A stretch of 64,000 nt of DNA from CAYMPW01 sp964558505 (GCA_964558505.1 CAZLEI010000003.1:1-64000), one strand, 5' to 3'; shown: positions 1-9,364, counted from the first letter of the stretch. Notes: a model not told the origin generated them from the letters alone. Program-made: numbers and translations.

Positions 1-57
1 CTCATCCAGCAGGAGAGGTTCCACAATTGGCTGATCGATTCGGATGAAGAATTCTGA
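1..57 (+). CDS. C-terminal end of an unidentified protein (partial)
   Basis: Frame 1 is open from the first base to a TGA at 55-57 and encodes the last 18 residues of a protein, ending in an acidic DSDEEF tail. The body of the gene lies outside the window, so the product cannot be named. After the stop the sequence is gene-free to 245 and contains the presumed promoter of the next gene. The only support is the open frame and the protein-like composition. Confidence 0.4.
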   Translation, partial: LIQQERFHNWLIDSDEEF

Positions 58-245
58 ATCGACCACCCCAAACGATTTAACCATCACTTTTCCTTACGAA
101 CCACGCCGCGATGATGATCGTTTATCGAGCTGACAGGTGATGATAGACGGGCGAGCTGAGCGGCATATCTGTCATTATCTCATAACATGCGCTCCGCGAT
201 GCGGTCTGAGAAATCCTTAATACAGAAGGTCCCGATGACCGGGGC

Positions 246-1541
246 ATGTGGCCTGTTCTTCAGATTGCCTTGGACCTCATGCAGTTGAAACGTGCGGTCG
301 AGATCGCGCACGAGGCCGTCGACGGCGGCGTGGATTGGATAGAAGTCGGGACTCCGCTCATCAAGAGCGAAGGGACCGAAGCCATCAGGACGCTCCGCCG
401 GGAGTTCCCCGGGAAGAAGATCATCGCAGACACCAAGACCATGGACACCGGGTCCTTCGAGGTCGAGATCGTCGCGAAGGCGGGAGCCGATATCGTGACC
501 ATCCTGGGTCTTGCAGATGATTCCACCATTTCCGAAGCGGTGATGGCCGGGAGGAAATACGGCGCAGAGATCATGGTGGACATGATCAACGTGGCGGACA
601 GGGCCAAACGTGCCAAGGAGGTGGAGGCGTTGGGCGTCTCCTACATCTGCCTCCACATGGGCATCGATCAGCAGATGAAGGGCGAAGAACCCCCCATCGA
701 GCTTCTGAAGAGGATCGTCGCCGAGACGTCGATACCGGTGGCCGTGGCCGGCGGGATAACGATCGAATCCGTAGCGGAGTACGTCAAGGCAGGCGCATCC
801 GACATCATAGTAGGCGGCGGGATAGTCAAGACCGCTGACATCAAAAAAGCGGCCAAGATGATGAAGGACGCCATGTCCGGCATCGCCGTCGAACGCACCG
901 ACCTGGCCAAGAAATACGGCGAGGACGGGCTCTTCGAAGCATTCTCCAAGGTGTCCACATGCAACATATCCGATGCATACCACAAACAGGGCATCGTCCA
1001 CGGGCTCCGCCCGTTCATCAAAGACGGCGCCCGCATGGTCGGCAGGGCACTCACCGTGCAGACCTGCAACGGCGACTGGGCGAAGCCTGTGGAGGCCATC
1101 GACCGCGCCAAACCGGGCGACGTCATCGTCATCGATGTCGGCGGTGCCCCCGTTGCAGTATGGGGGGAGCTGGCATCTCATTCAGCAAGGCAGATGGGAG
1201 TGGCCGGGGTGGTCATAGACGGTGCCATAAGGGACATAGACGACATCCGTGCCATGGGCTTCCCGTCGTTCGCCAGGACCGCGGTGCCCAATGCAGGCGA
1301 GCCCAAAGGATACGGCGGCATCGGCATAGAGATAACCATCGGCGGACAGACCGTGCGCACCGGTGATTGGATCATAGGCGATGAGAGCGGATTGGTCGTC
1401 GTGCCCAAGGAAGTGGCCGTCGAAGTGGCCAACCGCTCTTTGGACGTCCATGAAAGGGAGAACAGGACCCGTGCCGAGATCGACCGCGGATCCACGCTCT
1501 CCAAGGTCAACGAACTGGCGAAATGGGAACCGGTGAAGTGA
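246..1541 (+). CDS. Bifunctional 3-hexulose-6-phosphate synthase / RraA-like protein
   Basis: The 431-aa protein is a fusion. Residues 1 to about 210 are an HPS (KGPDC/OMP decarboxylase-like) TIM barrel, with the opening LQIALDL, the EVGTPLIK and ADTKTMD motifs and a phosphate-binding GGIT...GGGI end. Residues from about 215 form an RraA-like domain (GRALTVQTCNGDW, VIDVGG, GVVIDGAIRD). In archaea HPS with PHI runs the ribulose-5-phosphate to hexulose-6-phosphate interconversion, often to supply pentoses. The RraA half is known from similar archaeal fusions, but its role is unsettled. The start at 246 matches the usual HPS N-terminus, and an AGAAGGT lies upstream at 224-230. No PHI gene is in the window. 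Confidence 0.88.
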   Translation: MWPVLQIALDLMQLKRAVEIAHEAVDGGVDWIEVGTPLIKSEGTEAIRTLRREFPGKKIIADTKTMDTGSFEVEIVAKAGADIVTILGLADDSTISEAVMAGRKYGAEIMVDMINVADRAKRAKEVEALGVSYICLHMGIDQQMKGEEPPIELLKRIVAETSIPVAVAGGITIESVAEYVKAGASDIIVGGGIVKTADIKKAAKMMKDAMSGIAVERTDLAKKYGEDGLFEAFSKVSTCNISDAYHKQGIVHGLRPFIKDGARMVGRALTVQTCNGDWAKPVEAIDRAKPGDVIVIDVGGAPVAVWGELASHSARQMGVAGVVIDGAIRDIDDIRAMGFPSFARTAVPNAGEPKGYGGIGIEITIGGQTVRTGDWIIGDESGLVVVPKEVAVEVANRSLDVHERENRTRAEIDRGSTLSKVNELAKWEPVK

Positions 1542-1547
1542 TCCGGA

Positions 1548-2468
1548 TCACTTGAGCTGTTCCCACAGGGGGTATCCGTCGACGTCGGATGATGCCCTGA
1601 ATTCTTCAGATTCGGCCATCTCGTTGAGTCTGGCTATGCGCTTCTCCGTCGGAGGATGCGTACTGAAGAGCCTCTCCGCCAGAGATGGACTGTGACCGGT
1701 CGGGCTCTCTATCCAGAGATGGGCATAGCTCGGATTGTCATAGTGGATCTCCGGGCCCCTTTCCAAGCGCGCCAACGCCTTCGCCAGCGCACGGGGGTTG
1801 CCTGTGATCTTCGCGCCGGACTCGTCTGCCAGGTACTCGCGGTTCCTGGAGACGCCCATCTGCACCAGGAGTGCGGCGATCGGGAGCGTGAGCTCTAGCA
1901 GGATCGCCAGCAGGAACATGATGCCGTTGTTTCCCTCCCTGTCGTTCCTGTTGAACAGCGACATCCACACCGCCATCCTCGCAAGGTACGATATCACCGA
2001 GGCCATCGTCGCGGCCACGCACATGACGAGCACATCCCTGTTCTTCACATGGGACACCTCGTGGGCAAGCACGCCCTCGAGTTCGTCATCCGGCAGGGCA
2101 TTCAGCAATCCGCGGGTGGCAACCACGGCGGCATCCTTGGGACCGCGTCCGCATGCGAACGCATTGAGCATCTGGGTCTCGGTCACGCCGACCTCTGGCA
2201 TGGGGATCCCTGCCTTCTCCGCTATGGACGCCACTATGCGGCACAGACGCGGCTCCTCGTCCTCCGTCACCAAATGGACTCCGTTCGCCCTCAGGGCATT
2301 GTTCTTGGAGAACACGACCGAGTATATCGAGAAGAGCACGGACACGACGAGCATAGCGACCATCCCCCACCAGATGTTTCCGAACATCCAGCCGAACAAA
2401 GTCCCTATGGCGGTCAGGAGGACCGTCATGAAGGCGAACATCATCACTGTTTTCAAACGCCACATCAT
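1548..2468 (-). CDS. htpX: HtpX-like M48 membrane zinc metalloprotease
   Basis: A 306-aa integral membrane protease that probably degrades misfolded membrane proteins. Two hydrophobic segments lie near the N-terminus (starting MMWRLKTV), followed by the metal-binding VLAHEVSHVKNRD (HExxH) motif. Further hydrophobic segments and a distal glutamate helix (REYLADESGAK) follow, and the C-terminal region contains STHPPTEKRI, typical of M48B enzymes. I chose the ATG at 2468 because GAGGGG lies just upstream and because this places the gene 13 bp after the stop of the MBL hydrolase, giving a two-gene operon. A longer reading would overlap that gene. Confidence 0.9.
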   Translation of the reverse strand: MMWRLKTVMMFAFMTVLLTAIGTLFGWMFGNIWWGMVAMLVVSVLFSIYSVVFSKNNALRANGVHLVTEDEEPRLCRIVASIAEKAGIPMPEVGVTETQMLNAFACGRGPKDAAVVATRGLLNALPDDELEGVLAHEVSHVKNRDVLVMCVAATMASVISYLARMAVWMSLFNRNDREGNNGIMFLLAILLELTLPIAALLVQMGVSRNREYLADESGAKITGNPRALAKALARLERGPEIHYDNPSYAHLWIESPTGHSPSLAERLFSTHPPTEKRIARLNEMAESEEFRASSDVDGYPLWEQLK

Positions 2469-2481
2469 ATCGTTCCCCTCC

Positions 2482-3306
2482 TCACACCTCGAACTCCGCA
2501 GAATCTCCGACGTAGAAATCATCGACGGCGTTCAGCGACAGCTGCCCCCTGAGGTGCATTATCCCGTCGACCCCCGTGCAATGATTCAGATAGAGCTTCT
2601 GCACATTGTGCGATACTATCGCGGCCGCCGTAGGGGCGACTGCCTCCTTCTTGAGCTTCAGCAGATGCGTGCCGCCTATCAGTGCGTATGCGGAGCGGCC
2701 GAAACGTCCCTTCACCATGTCCAGGACAGCGGCCACGCCTGCATGGCAGCATCCGCATACCACGACCGGGCCGGATTTCGTGCACAGTACGAGGACGACC
2801 TCGTCATCTGCACGGTCCTGTTTCCATCCGGACTCGTCCTTCACCTTGAACCCGCGCGCAGACCCGGGGACGGGGGCCGATATCCACAGATTGTCGCTGA
2901 GCTGTGTCCAGTCGTCGACGTCGATGATCTTGGCCTTCGGCAGCAGGTCATCCGGTATCTTGGGGGCAGAAGCATCGATTATGTTGAGGCCGTGCCAATC
3001 GGAGCGCCTCCTGCTCCAGCATCCCGGATGGGCATAGATCGGCAAAGGCTGCTCCCTCTCGGCGAGCAGACCGTTCAGGCCTCCCGTGTGGTCCTTGTGC
3101 CCGTGGGACAGCACCACCCTGTCTATGGACTCTGGATCGATGCGAAGAGCATCCATGTTGTGCATGAGGTAGCGTCCGCGGAGCCCTGTGTCGAACAGTG
3201 TGCGCTGTCCGTCGACATCGATGAGCACCGATAGCCCCTTGGCTCCGATTAACGGTGTGTTCTCGAACGCGCCCTCGTCGTAGACCGATAGAATCTTGGC
3301 CTGCAT
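2482..3306 (-). CDS. MBL-fold metallohydrolase (COG1237-like)
   Basis: A 274-aa metallo-beta-lactamase-fold hydrolase. The metal-binding motif LSHGHKDHTGGL is clear at about residue 65, and later histidines are present in CGCCHAG and near NHCTG. The overall layout (LFDTGLRG before the HxHxDH motif, GGTHL later) resembles the COG1237 group, which includes proteins annotated as dihydropterin-related synthases or phosphodiesterases. The substrate is unknown. The ATG at 3306 follows GGAGTGACG at good spacing. A GTG three codons upstream is possible. It is the first gene of a pair with the HtpX-like protease. Confidence 0.8.
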   Translation of the reverse strand: MQAKILSVYDEGAFENTPLIGAKGLSVLIDVDGQRTLFDTGLRGRYLMHNMDALRIDPESIDRVVLSHGHKDHTGGLNGLLAEREQPLPIYAHPGCWSRRRSDWHGLNIIDASAPKIPDDLLPKAKIIDVDDWTQLSDNLWISAPVPGSARGFKVKDESGWKQDRADDEVVLVLCTKSGPVVVCGCCHAGVAAVLDMVKGRFGRSAYALIGGTHLLKLKKEAVAPTAAAIVSHNVQKLYLNHCTGVDGIMHLRGQLSLNAVDDFYVGDSAEFEV

Positions 3307-3360
3307 GATCGTCACTCCGGATGACTATCGTCACCTTCCTAATAAAACGTCGTTGACGAT

Positions 3361-4194
3361 TCAACGGTTGTACAGTGAGTTCGGGATGTCCGCGCAGATG
3401 CGATGGATTGTCTCCTCGTCCGCCGACCCAGAGCCGAGCATGGAACGCACCTTCTTGGCGACCGTGTTGACCGCCATTATCGCGGATGGTTTCGAAGGAT
3501 CGTCTATGTAATCCGTCTCCATCATGAAGCGCGTGCCTTTGGACAGCGCCTCCTTGAGGTACGCCTTCGATGCCGGTATGGACGGCATGACCCCGGATGT
3601 CTCCTCGGGCGTGACCAGCGGAGGGGACGAATGCTTCACGACCAGTCCGGGGTCCAGACCGACGCGGGCGGCCATCTCCGACAGGTTCCTGTTGGTGCCC
3701 GGCTCGTTCTCGCAATGGATTATCACCGGCACATCGTTCTCTTTTGCCAGCTCCATGCCGTAGGACAGCACGCGGTCGGATGCTTCGACGATCTCGGGCT
3801 CCACGGGGAAGTGGGGCCTTCCGATCTCCCCTATGGCGACCGCTTTGCCTTCGGCCACCAGCTTCGCGGCGTCTTCCATCCCCTTTGTCAGCATGGCCTC
3901 CGCAGACTCCAGCCCCATGTGCGCGGCCAACGGCACGATCAGCACGGGATACGGGCCCACGGCCACGTTTATCTCCAGCGATGTGGCCGCACGGGCACGG
4001 GATGCCAAGTCCAATGTGATCTCGTAGGACCTCATGAAGTCCTCTCCGCACTTTATCGGCACCTCGGAGTGCGGGAGGGTGACCAATGTCAGCCCCGTAC
4101 CTCCTTCCCTTTCGAACTCCAGGAGAGCATCCACGTTCCGCCCCGCTGGGCTCATGTGGATGTGATTATCGTAGACCGGCACCCTCTCTGCCAT
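3361..4194 (-). CDS. TatD-like metal-dependent hydrolase (COG1099)
   Basis: A 277-aa TIM-barrel amidohydrolase-superfamily protein. It opens with the VYDNHIHMSP metal-binding motif at about residue 8, contains AIGEIGRPHFPV (the conserved glutamate strand), VIIHCEN, VVKHSSP and the METDYIDDP aspartate end motif. This is the pattern of the archaeal COG1099 family of predicted hydrolases, relatives of TatD DNases. The substrate is not known. A longer reading frame upstream exists only because the opposite-strand primase gene leaves it open. The ATG at 4194 is the natural start, giving a 54-bp divergent spacer to priS. Confidence 0.82.
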   Translation of the reverse strand: MAERVPVYDNHIHMSPAGRNVDALLEFEREGGTGLTLVTLPHSEVPIKCGEDFMRSYEITLDLASRARAATSLEINVAVGPYPVLIVPLAAHMGLESAEAMLTKGMEDAAKLVAEGKAVAIGEIGRPHFPVEPEIVEASDRVLSYGMELAKENDVPVIIHCENEPGTNRNLSEMAARVGLDPGLVVKHSSPPLVTPEETSGVMPSIPASKAYLKEALSKGTRFMMETDYIDDPSKPSAIMAVNTVAKKVRSMLGSGSADEETIHRICADIPNSLYNR

Positions 4195-4248
4195 ATGTGA
4201 TGCCAGGACGGGCAACCTAATTATAGGTTCCCTGCGCTTGATACTGCC

Positions 4249-5472
4249 ATGGACTCCAACGCCCGCTTCCTGCTCAAGACGTTCAGGAAGTACTACAAGG
4301 AGAACAATCCCATAATGCCGGATCGTTTCACCCGCAGGGAGTTCGGATTCATGTTCTTCGACAGGAACGGCGTCCAACGCCACATCGGATTCCCTCGGCC
4401 GGATGAGCTCACCCGCTTCATGATCGCCCAGGTCCCGTCGCACAGCTACTACTCCACAGCGTACTACCGCCATCCGGACGCTCCGACCATGGACGAGAAG
4501 CAGTGGCTGGGAGCAGAGCTCATCTTCGATCTGGACGCCGACCATATCGCAGGCGCCGAGAACATGTCCTACGACGAGATGCTGAGGCAGATCAGAGGCG
4601 AGATGATCAACCTCGTCGATTCGTTCCTCTTGGGGGACCTGGGATTCGGAGAGGACCAGGTCCAGCTGATGTTCTCCGGCGGCAGAGGATACCACGCCCA
4701 CGTCCCCCACGAGGAGATGCTGACCCTCGGCAGCCACGAAAGGAGGGAGATCGTGGACTACGTCACCGCGGCCGGGCTGAACATCGATTGGATATTCCCT
4801 TACAACAAAGTGGCCACATCCGCATCCAACGTCGGAGGGGCGACCAGGATCAACGTCGCCCAGGACCGCACGGTGCCGCCTGCCGATTCCGGAGGATGGA
4901 AGCTCCGCATGAGGAACGGCCTGAAGGACGTGGTGGAGGATTTCTGCACCATGGACGCCAAGGAGCTGAAGAAGAGATATCCCAGCATCCACGGGAGCCA
5001 GAACAAATCCGTCGAAAGGATCAAGGAGGATGTGGCGAAATCCAGGGCCCGTATCTTCGAGAAGAACACCATGGCGACCCTCGCCAAGCCGAGCCAGGAG
5101 ATGCTCGTGAAGATAATGAAGGAGGATGTGGCCTACCGCCTGTCAGGGGAGGTTGACGAACCTGTCACCGCCGACATAAAGAGGCTTATCCGCCTGCCTG
5201 GGTCAGTGCACGGGAAGAGCGGACTGCGTGTCACCCCGATAACCCGCAGCATCCTCACGGACTTCAATCCGCTGGAAGATGCCGTGCCGTCATGTTATTC
5301 CGACGATCCGGTGAAGGTGACGATGCGCGCACCGTACGACCTGAGGATGAAGGGCGAGAGGTTCAGCCTCAAAGGCGAGACCGAGGTCCCCGAGTACGCC
5401 GCCGCATTCCTGATCGGCAGGAAGGCAGCGGACTACGGGTATGCGAGCGAGCGCAGGGAATCATTGTTCTGA
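4249..5472 (+). CDS. priS: DNA primase catalytic subunit PriS
   Basis: The 407-aa small (catalytic) subunit of the archaeal/eukaryotic-type primase, which makes primers for replication with PriL (encoded at 51435-52481). The catalytic carboxylate motif LIFDLDADH is present near residue 90, followed by MFSGGRGYHAHVPH (nucleotide binding) and later RLIRLPGSVHGKSGLRV, all diagnostic of PriS. Length is within the family's range, slightly long. It is transcribed divergently from the TatD-like gene and overlaps the convergent radical SAM gene by 12 bp. It lies about 8 kb from the proposed origin. Confidence 0.96.
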   Translation: MDSNARFLLKTFRKYYKENNPIMPDRFTRREFGFMFFDRNGVQRHIGFPRPDELTRFMIAQVPSHSYYSTAYYRHPDAPTMDEKQWLGAELIFDLDADHIAGAENMSYDEMLRQIRGEMINLVDSFLLGDLGFGEDQVQLMFSGGRGYHAHVPHEEMLTLGSHERREIVDYVTAAGLNIDWIFPYNKVATSASNVGGATRINVAQDRTVPPADSGGWKLRMRNGLKDVVEDFCTMDAKELKKRYPSIHGSQNKSVERIKEDVAKSRARIFEKNTMATLAKPSQEMLVKIMKEDVAYRLSGEVDEPVTADIKRLIRLPGSVHGKSGLRVTPITRSILTDFNPLEDAVPSCYSDDPVKVTMRAPYDLRMKGERFSLKGETEVPEYAAAFLIGRKAADYGYASERRESLF

Positions 5473-6312
5473 CAGTCCCATGCAGCAGCATCTGCGGTCC
5501 TCGACGATCTCGAAACCTGCCGAAACACACCATTCCACCGTATCTGCCGACGGATTCGCAAGCCTGCGGACACCGTGTTCTATGCATCTCCTCTCAAGAC
5601 CGCGGTGCGAACGGTCGCGCATGCAGCCCAAAATCACTTCCAATCCCATGCCCGCGAGAAGGTCTACAGCGGACAGAACGGCCTCGTCGGGAAGGGATGC
5701 GTCCTCGGATGATGTCCCCTTGGTCGGTACAAGCACAAGCAGCACCACCTCTTTGAATCCCAGATCGCGGACCAGCTCCGCAGAGGCAACGAGGTCGTGC
5801 GTCCCGAATCCCACAGTGAGATGGGGGACCGGGGATCCGCCGGCATCCGATATAGCTGACAATGTGTCTCCGTATGCGGATGGCGGGACGTCCAAATGCA
5901 AAACCGATCCGATTATCGACGGATCCTGATGGACGTCCACCGAGAAACGGCGCACCCCCGCCTCCACTAGACGGCGTGCTTCGCCCTCTGTTATGAATCC
6001 CGTGTGGATGTTAATCTCCAGCCCGGTCGCCGCGATACGGGCAATGGAACCGCAGAAAGAAGCCACCGGAACGCTCCCTCTGATATCGCAACCGCCGCTT
6101 ATCAGCAATCCTGTCCCTCCGGAAGCTTTGACACGGGCGGCGACAGCTTCGAGATCCTTGCCCGTTTCGGCCGGCACCATGCCTCTCAGATGAAGACCCA
6201 GGCAGTGCTCGCACATAAGGTCGCAACGTCCCCCGGTGACTGATACCGCAGGGAAATCCCGGCCCGGTCTGCATACCGTCACACGTGCATCCGTATCTCT
6301 TTTCGCGTGCAC
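5461..6312 (-). CDS. Radical SAM protein (COG1856-like)
   Basis: A 283-aa radical SAM enzyme. The cluster-binding motif is C-x3-C-x2-C in GGRCDLMCEHCLG, followed by a GLLISGGCD strand (the SAM-binding GGE-like position). A DRRCCCMG stretch close to the C-terminus is a possible extra cluster or metal site. It resembles the COG1856 biotin synthase homologues of archaea, whose reaction is not established. The frame begins with a GTG at 6312. A TATA-like TATATTTAATC lies about 25-30 bp upstream on this strand, consistent with a leaderless start and a promoter shared divergently with the LX gene. Confidence 0.75.
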   Translation of the reverse strand: MHAKRDTDARVTVCRPGRDFPAVSVTGGRCDLMCEHCLGLHLRGMVPAETGKDLEAVAARVKASGGTGLLISGGCDIRGSVPVASFCGSIARIAATGLEINIHTGFITEGEARRLVEAGVRRFSVDVHQDPSIIGSVLHLDVPPSAYGDTLSAISDAGGSPVPHLTVGFGTHDLVASAELVRDLGFKEVVLLVLVPTKGTSSEDASLPDEAVLSAVDLLAGMGLEVILGCMRDRSHRGLERRCIEHGVRRLANPSADTVEWCVSAGFEIVEDRRCCCMGLSEQ

Positions 6313-6367
6313 TCGCGACCAAAAGCTTTATTGATTAAATATAGTTGTCCCGTCCAAGGTAATCACC

Positions 6368-6595
6368 ATGAAAGCATTCCGTGTAACCGGTTCATACGCA
6401 GACCCCAGGGCGGGACAGCAGCCCTTCTCAGTCGAGATCGCAGCAGAAGACGACGCAGCCGTCAGGGAGAAAATCGTTTCCACCTTCGGCAGCAGGCACA
6501 AGCTCAAAAGAGAGCAGATAAAGATAACCGAAGTCGCCGAGATCCCCAAGGATCAGATCGTCAACCACCTTGTGAAATACCAGGTCGGCGAGTGA
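6368..6595 (+). CDS. rpl18a: Large ribosomal subunit protein LX (L18a/eL20-type)
   Basis: The 75-aa protein matches the short archaeal LX/L18Ae ribosomal protein: it starts MKAFRVTGSY, with a basic middle (SRHKLKREQIKI) and ends near VNHLVKYQVGE. It binds the large ribosomal subunit. It is the first gene of the LX - prefoldin alpha - FtsY cluster, an order conserved in many archaea that links ribosome, chaperone and protein targeting functions. GGTAATC lies a few bases before the ATG, and a TATA-like ATTAAATA lies at about 6335-6345. Confidence 0.92.
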   Translation: MKAFRVTGSYADPRAGQQPFSVEIAAEDDAAVREKIVSTFGSRHKLKREQIKITEVAEIPKDQIVNHLVKYQVGE

Positions 6596-6597
6596 TC

Positions 6598-7014
6598 ATG
6601 AACGACGAGGAGCTCCGTCAGGCAATGGCTGTCCTGGATTCTTACAGGGAGCAGCTCGAGGCGTTGACACGCCAGGCTCAGCTCCTCCAAATGACCTTCG
6701 AGGAGACCAACAGGGCCCGTGAGACCCTGAAGGCCTTCAATGCCGCCAAGGAAGGGGATGAGATACTCATGCCCATCGGCGCATCTTCCTTCGTCACCGC
6801 CAAAGTCACGGGGAACAAGACCGCATTGGTCGGCATCGGCAACAAATTAGCGGCCGAGAAGACACTCGACGAGTCCATATCCAAGATGGATGCGGCCATC
6901 GAAGAGCTCTCGGATGCCCTGAGGAAATCCGGCTCGACCCTCAGCGAGCTCGAATTGGCCACCAGCAACCTGACGGTCGCAATACAGAACGAATACAAGA
7001 GAAGGCAGCAGTGA
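6598..7014 (+). CDS. pfdA: Prefoldin alpha subunit
   Basis: A 138-aa predicted coiled-coil protein. N- and C-terminal helical arms flank a central beta-hairpin segment (EILMPIGASSFVTAKV), which is the prefoldin alpha layout. Prefoldin is the hexameric cytosolic chaperone (two alpha, four beta) that hands unfolded proteins to the thermosome. The ATG at 6598 starts 2 bp after the LX stop, so translation is probably coupled. The beta subunit is not in this window. Confidence 0.93.
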   Translation: MNDEELRQAMAVLDSYREQLEALTRQAQLLQMTFEETNRARETLKAFNAAKEGDEILMPIGASSFVTAKVTGNKTALVGIGNKLAAEKTLDESISKMDAAIEELSDALRKSGSTLSELELATSNLTVAIQNEYKRRQQ

Positions 7015-7021
7015 GTCCGAT

Positions 7022-8140
7022 ATGTTCGATTCCCTGAAAGACAAGCTCAAGAAAGTGTTCAAGAAGTCCTCTCCCAAGTTGGAGGAGACCATCTATGAAG
7101 AGCCTGTTGCTCAGGAAACGAAGGTTCCGGAGGTCGCGGTCAGCACTCCTGCCGAGGCAAAACCCACAGAGCCTGTGAGCGCTCCGAAACCGGTCAGCAT
7201 CCCGGTGCCCGAGAAGCCCAAGCCCGTCAGCCGCAAGGAGCAGGTGAAGATCGCCAAAGCGGAGAAGGCCAACAAGGTCATCGTCGGCGATTCGGGGAAG
7301 AAGATCAAGAACGAGGCCCTGGACGAAGTACTTCAGGAACTCGAGATCGTTCTTCTGGAAGCGGATGTTGCATACCCCGTCGTCGAAGAGGTCATAAAAG
7401 GAGTCCGCGAGAACCTCACCGGAAAGAAGTACAGCCGCGAGTACAGCGTCGAAGAGGTCATCGAGCAATCGGTCAAGGATGCTGTCAGGAGCGTCCTCAA
7501 GCTCAACGAATTCGATTTCGACTCATGGGTCGGCGAACAGAGAAGACCTACGGTAATAATGTTCGTGGGCATCAACGGCACAGGGAAGACGACCGCCATC
7601 GCGAAGATTGCCAACCGTCTGCAGAACAACGGATACACGGTCGTCATGGCCGGATGCGACACGTTCAGGGCAGGCGCGATCGAACAGCTCACGATCCATG
7701 CCGACAAGCTTGGATGCAAGATCGTGAAGCATTCGCAGGATGCAGACCCCGCGGCTGTCGCATACGATGCCGTGGAGCACGCGCGTGCGAAGAAGAAGGA
7801 CATAGTCCTGGTGGACACCGCAGGCCGCATGCAGACGAACAACAACCTCATCGAGGAGATGAAGAAGATCGTCAGGATATCCAAGCCTGACCTGAAGGTG
7901 TTCGTCGGCGATTCCCTTGCCGGCAACGATGCGATCGAGCAGGCCCGTGTTTTCGATGCCGCCATCGGCATCGACGCCGTCATACTCACGAAGATCGATA
8001 CTGACGCGAAAGGCGGGGCAGCACTGTCCATCGCACATACTATCGGCAAACCGATAGCATTCGTTTGCAACGGACAGGAATACGAGGACATCGTCAAATT
8101 CGATACCGATTGGATGATGAACAGGCTTTTCGACGAATGA
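7022..8140 (+). CDS. ftsY: Signal recognition particle receptor FtsY
   Basis: A 372-aa SRP GTPase receptor that docks ribosome-SRP complexes at the membrane. An N-terminal linker rich in Pro, Glu and Lys (residues about 15-85) precedes the helical N domain. The NG GTPase domain contains GINGTGKTT (G1), DTFRAGA, DTAGRMQ (G3) and TKIDTDAKGG (G4 and closing motif). It lies 7 bp after pfdA in the same operon. The stop codon directly abuts the stop of the convergent M20 gene. Confidence 0.95.
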   Translation: MFDSLKDKLKKVFKKSSPKLEETIYEEPVAQETKVPEVAVSTPAEAKPTEPVSAPKPVSIPVPEKPKPVSRKEQVKIAKAEKANKVIVGDSGKKIKNEALDEVLQELEIVLLEADVAYPVVEEVIKGVRENLTGKKYSREYSVEEVIEQSVKDAVRSVLKLNEFDFDSWVGEQRRPTVIMFVGINGTGKTTAIAKIANRLQNNGYTVVMAGCDTFRAGAIEQLTIHADKLGCKIVKHSQDADPAAVAYDAVEHARAKKKDIVLVDTAGRMQTNNNLIEEMKKIVRISKPDLKVFVGDSLAGNDAIEQARVFDAAIGIDAVILTKIDTDAKGGAALSIAHTIGKPIAFVCNGQEYEDIVKFDTDWMMNRLFDE

Positions 8141-9364
8141 TCACAGGCAGAGCCTGAAGAACACGGTCGCAAATGCCTTCGCATCCGTGACTATGTTATC
8201 AACGAACACGTGCTCGTTGGGTGCGTGAAGTGTTCCCCCTCCGCACTCCCACACATATGCGTTGAACCCCGCCAGCCTGAAGAAGTTGGCACATGTGGCA
8301 CCGCCGACACCCATCGGCTTCAATTCTCCGTCGATCACGGAATCTATCGATTCCCTGATGGCTGCAAACTCCGGCGTATCCGTCGCAGATGCTTTCCCTG
8401 CCAGGTTCCTCTGGATCTCCCTCACCGAGATCTCGGCACCGGTCTTCTCTGCATGCTCCTCGGCGACCGATCTTATGAAATCGAGGACATCGTCCGTATC
8501 GTACCTAGGGAGGAACCGCATATCCAAGCAGAACTCTGCCGTGCCGGGGATCGTGTTGACATTCTCAACGGTGGCCGGGCTCTTCGTCGGCTCGAATGTC
8601 GAGAACGGAGGATCGAACAGCTCGTCGATATCTCCGAACCTTGTCTCGAGCCTCTCGGTCAGATCGGTTATGAGCGCCGAGCTCACACGGAACGCGTTGA
8701 TCCCTTTGTGAGGGGTTGAACCATGGGTCGTCTTCCCTTTCACGGTCACCTCGACCCAAGACAGGTTCTTCTCGGCGACATCCATCAACGTGCCCCCGGG
8801 AACTCCCCAGTCGGGAACGAGTATGATGTCGTCCTTTCCGAAATGATCCGTATGCTCCAAGAGATACCCGATGCCCATCTGGCTCGTGGTCTCCTCGTCT
8901 GCGACGTAAGCTATCCCGATGGATCTTCCCGTGAGGGATCCGGCAGGTATGAATTTGGATGCGAACAGCGATGATATCAACGCCTGTCCGTTGTCCTCGG
9001 TGCCGCGACCGTATATCTTGCCGTCTTCCACACGCGGTTCGAACGGAGGCGAATCCCATTCCGCCCAATCTCCTTCGGGAACCACATCGATGTGCGCAAC
9101 GATCCATACGGTACCGGGCTCCTTGCCGTTCTTCTTGGCGAGTATGTTCGGCCTCATCACGGACGGATCGTGATCATCTGGAACATCAACGCGCACTATG
9201 CTGTCGTAACCTTCCAGAAGTCCCATCAGGACATCGGCCTTCTCCCCTTCTCCCCGGCCGCCATTGACAGGGGCCAGTGCAGGAACGCGGATGATGGAGC
9301 ACATGGCCTCGATGATATCATCGCGTGATGCCTCGATACGGGAAAGGACCTCCTCCAAAAACAT
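8141..9364 (-). CDS. M20-family metallopeptidase / deacylase
   Basis: A 407-aa zinc-dependent M20 (ArgE/DapE/carnosinase-like) enzyme. Metal ligands are visible in IVAHIDVVPEGD (HxD) and YGRGTEDNGQ, the general-base pair in VADEETTS, and a terminal histidine in GGGTLHAPNEH. The lid/dimerization domain includes KGKTTHGSTPHKG. The family covers dipeptidases and succinyl-diaminopimelate desuccinylases, and the exact substrate cannot be read from the sequence. The start is uncertain: ATG at 9364 or seven codons upstream at 9385. Neither has a clear ribosome binding site. Confidence 0.8.
   Translation of the reverse strand: MFLEEVLSRIEASRDDIIEAMCSIIRVPALAPVNGGRGEGEKADVLMGLLEGYDSIVRVDVPDDHDPSVMRPNILAKKNGKEPGTVWIVAHIDVVPEGDWAEWDSPPFEPRVEDGKIYGRGTEDNGQALISSLFASKFIPAGSLTGRSIGIAYVADEETTSQMGIGYLLEHTDHFGKDDIILVPDWGVPGGTLMDVAEKNLSWVEVTVKGKTTHGSTPHKGINAFRVSSALITDLTERLETRFGDIDELFDPPFSTFEPTKSPATVENVNTIPGTAEFCLDMRFLPRYDTDDVLDFIRSVAEEHAEKTGAEISVREIQRNLAGKASATDTPEFAAIRESIDSVIDGELKPMGVGGATCANFFRLAGFNAYVWECGGGTLHAPNEHVFVDNIVTDAKAFATVFFRLCL

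Noticed and set aside
4195..4992. Long N-terminal extension of the TatD-like gene
   Set aside because: The extra 265 codons are antisense to priS; the natural start with the NHIH motif is at 4194.
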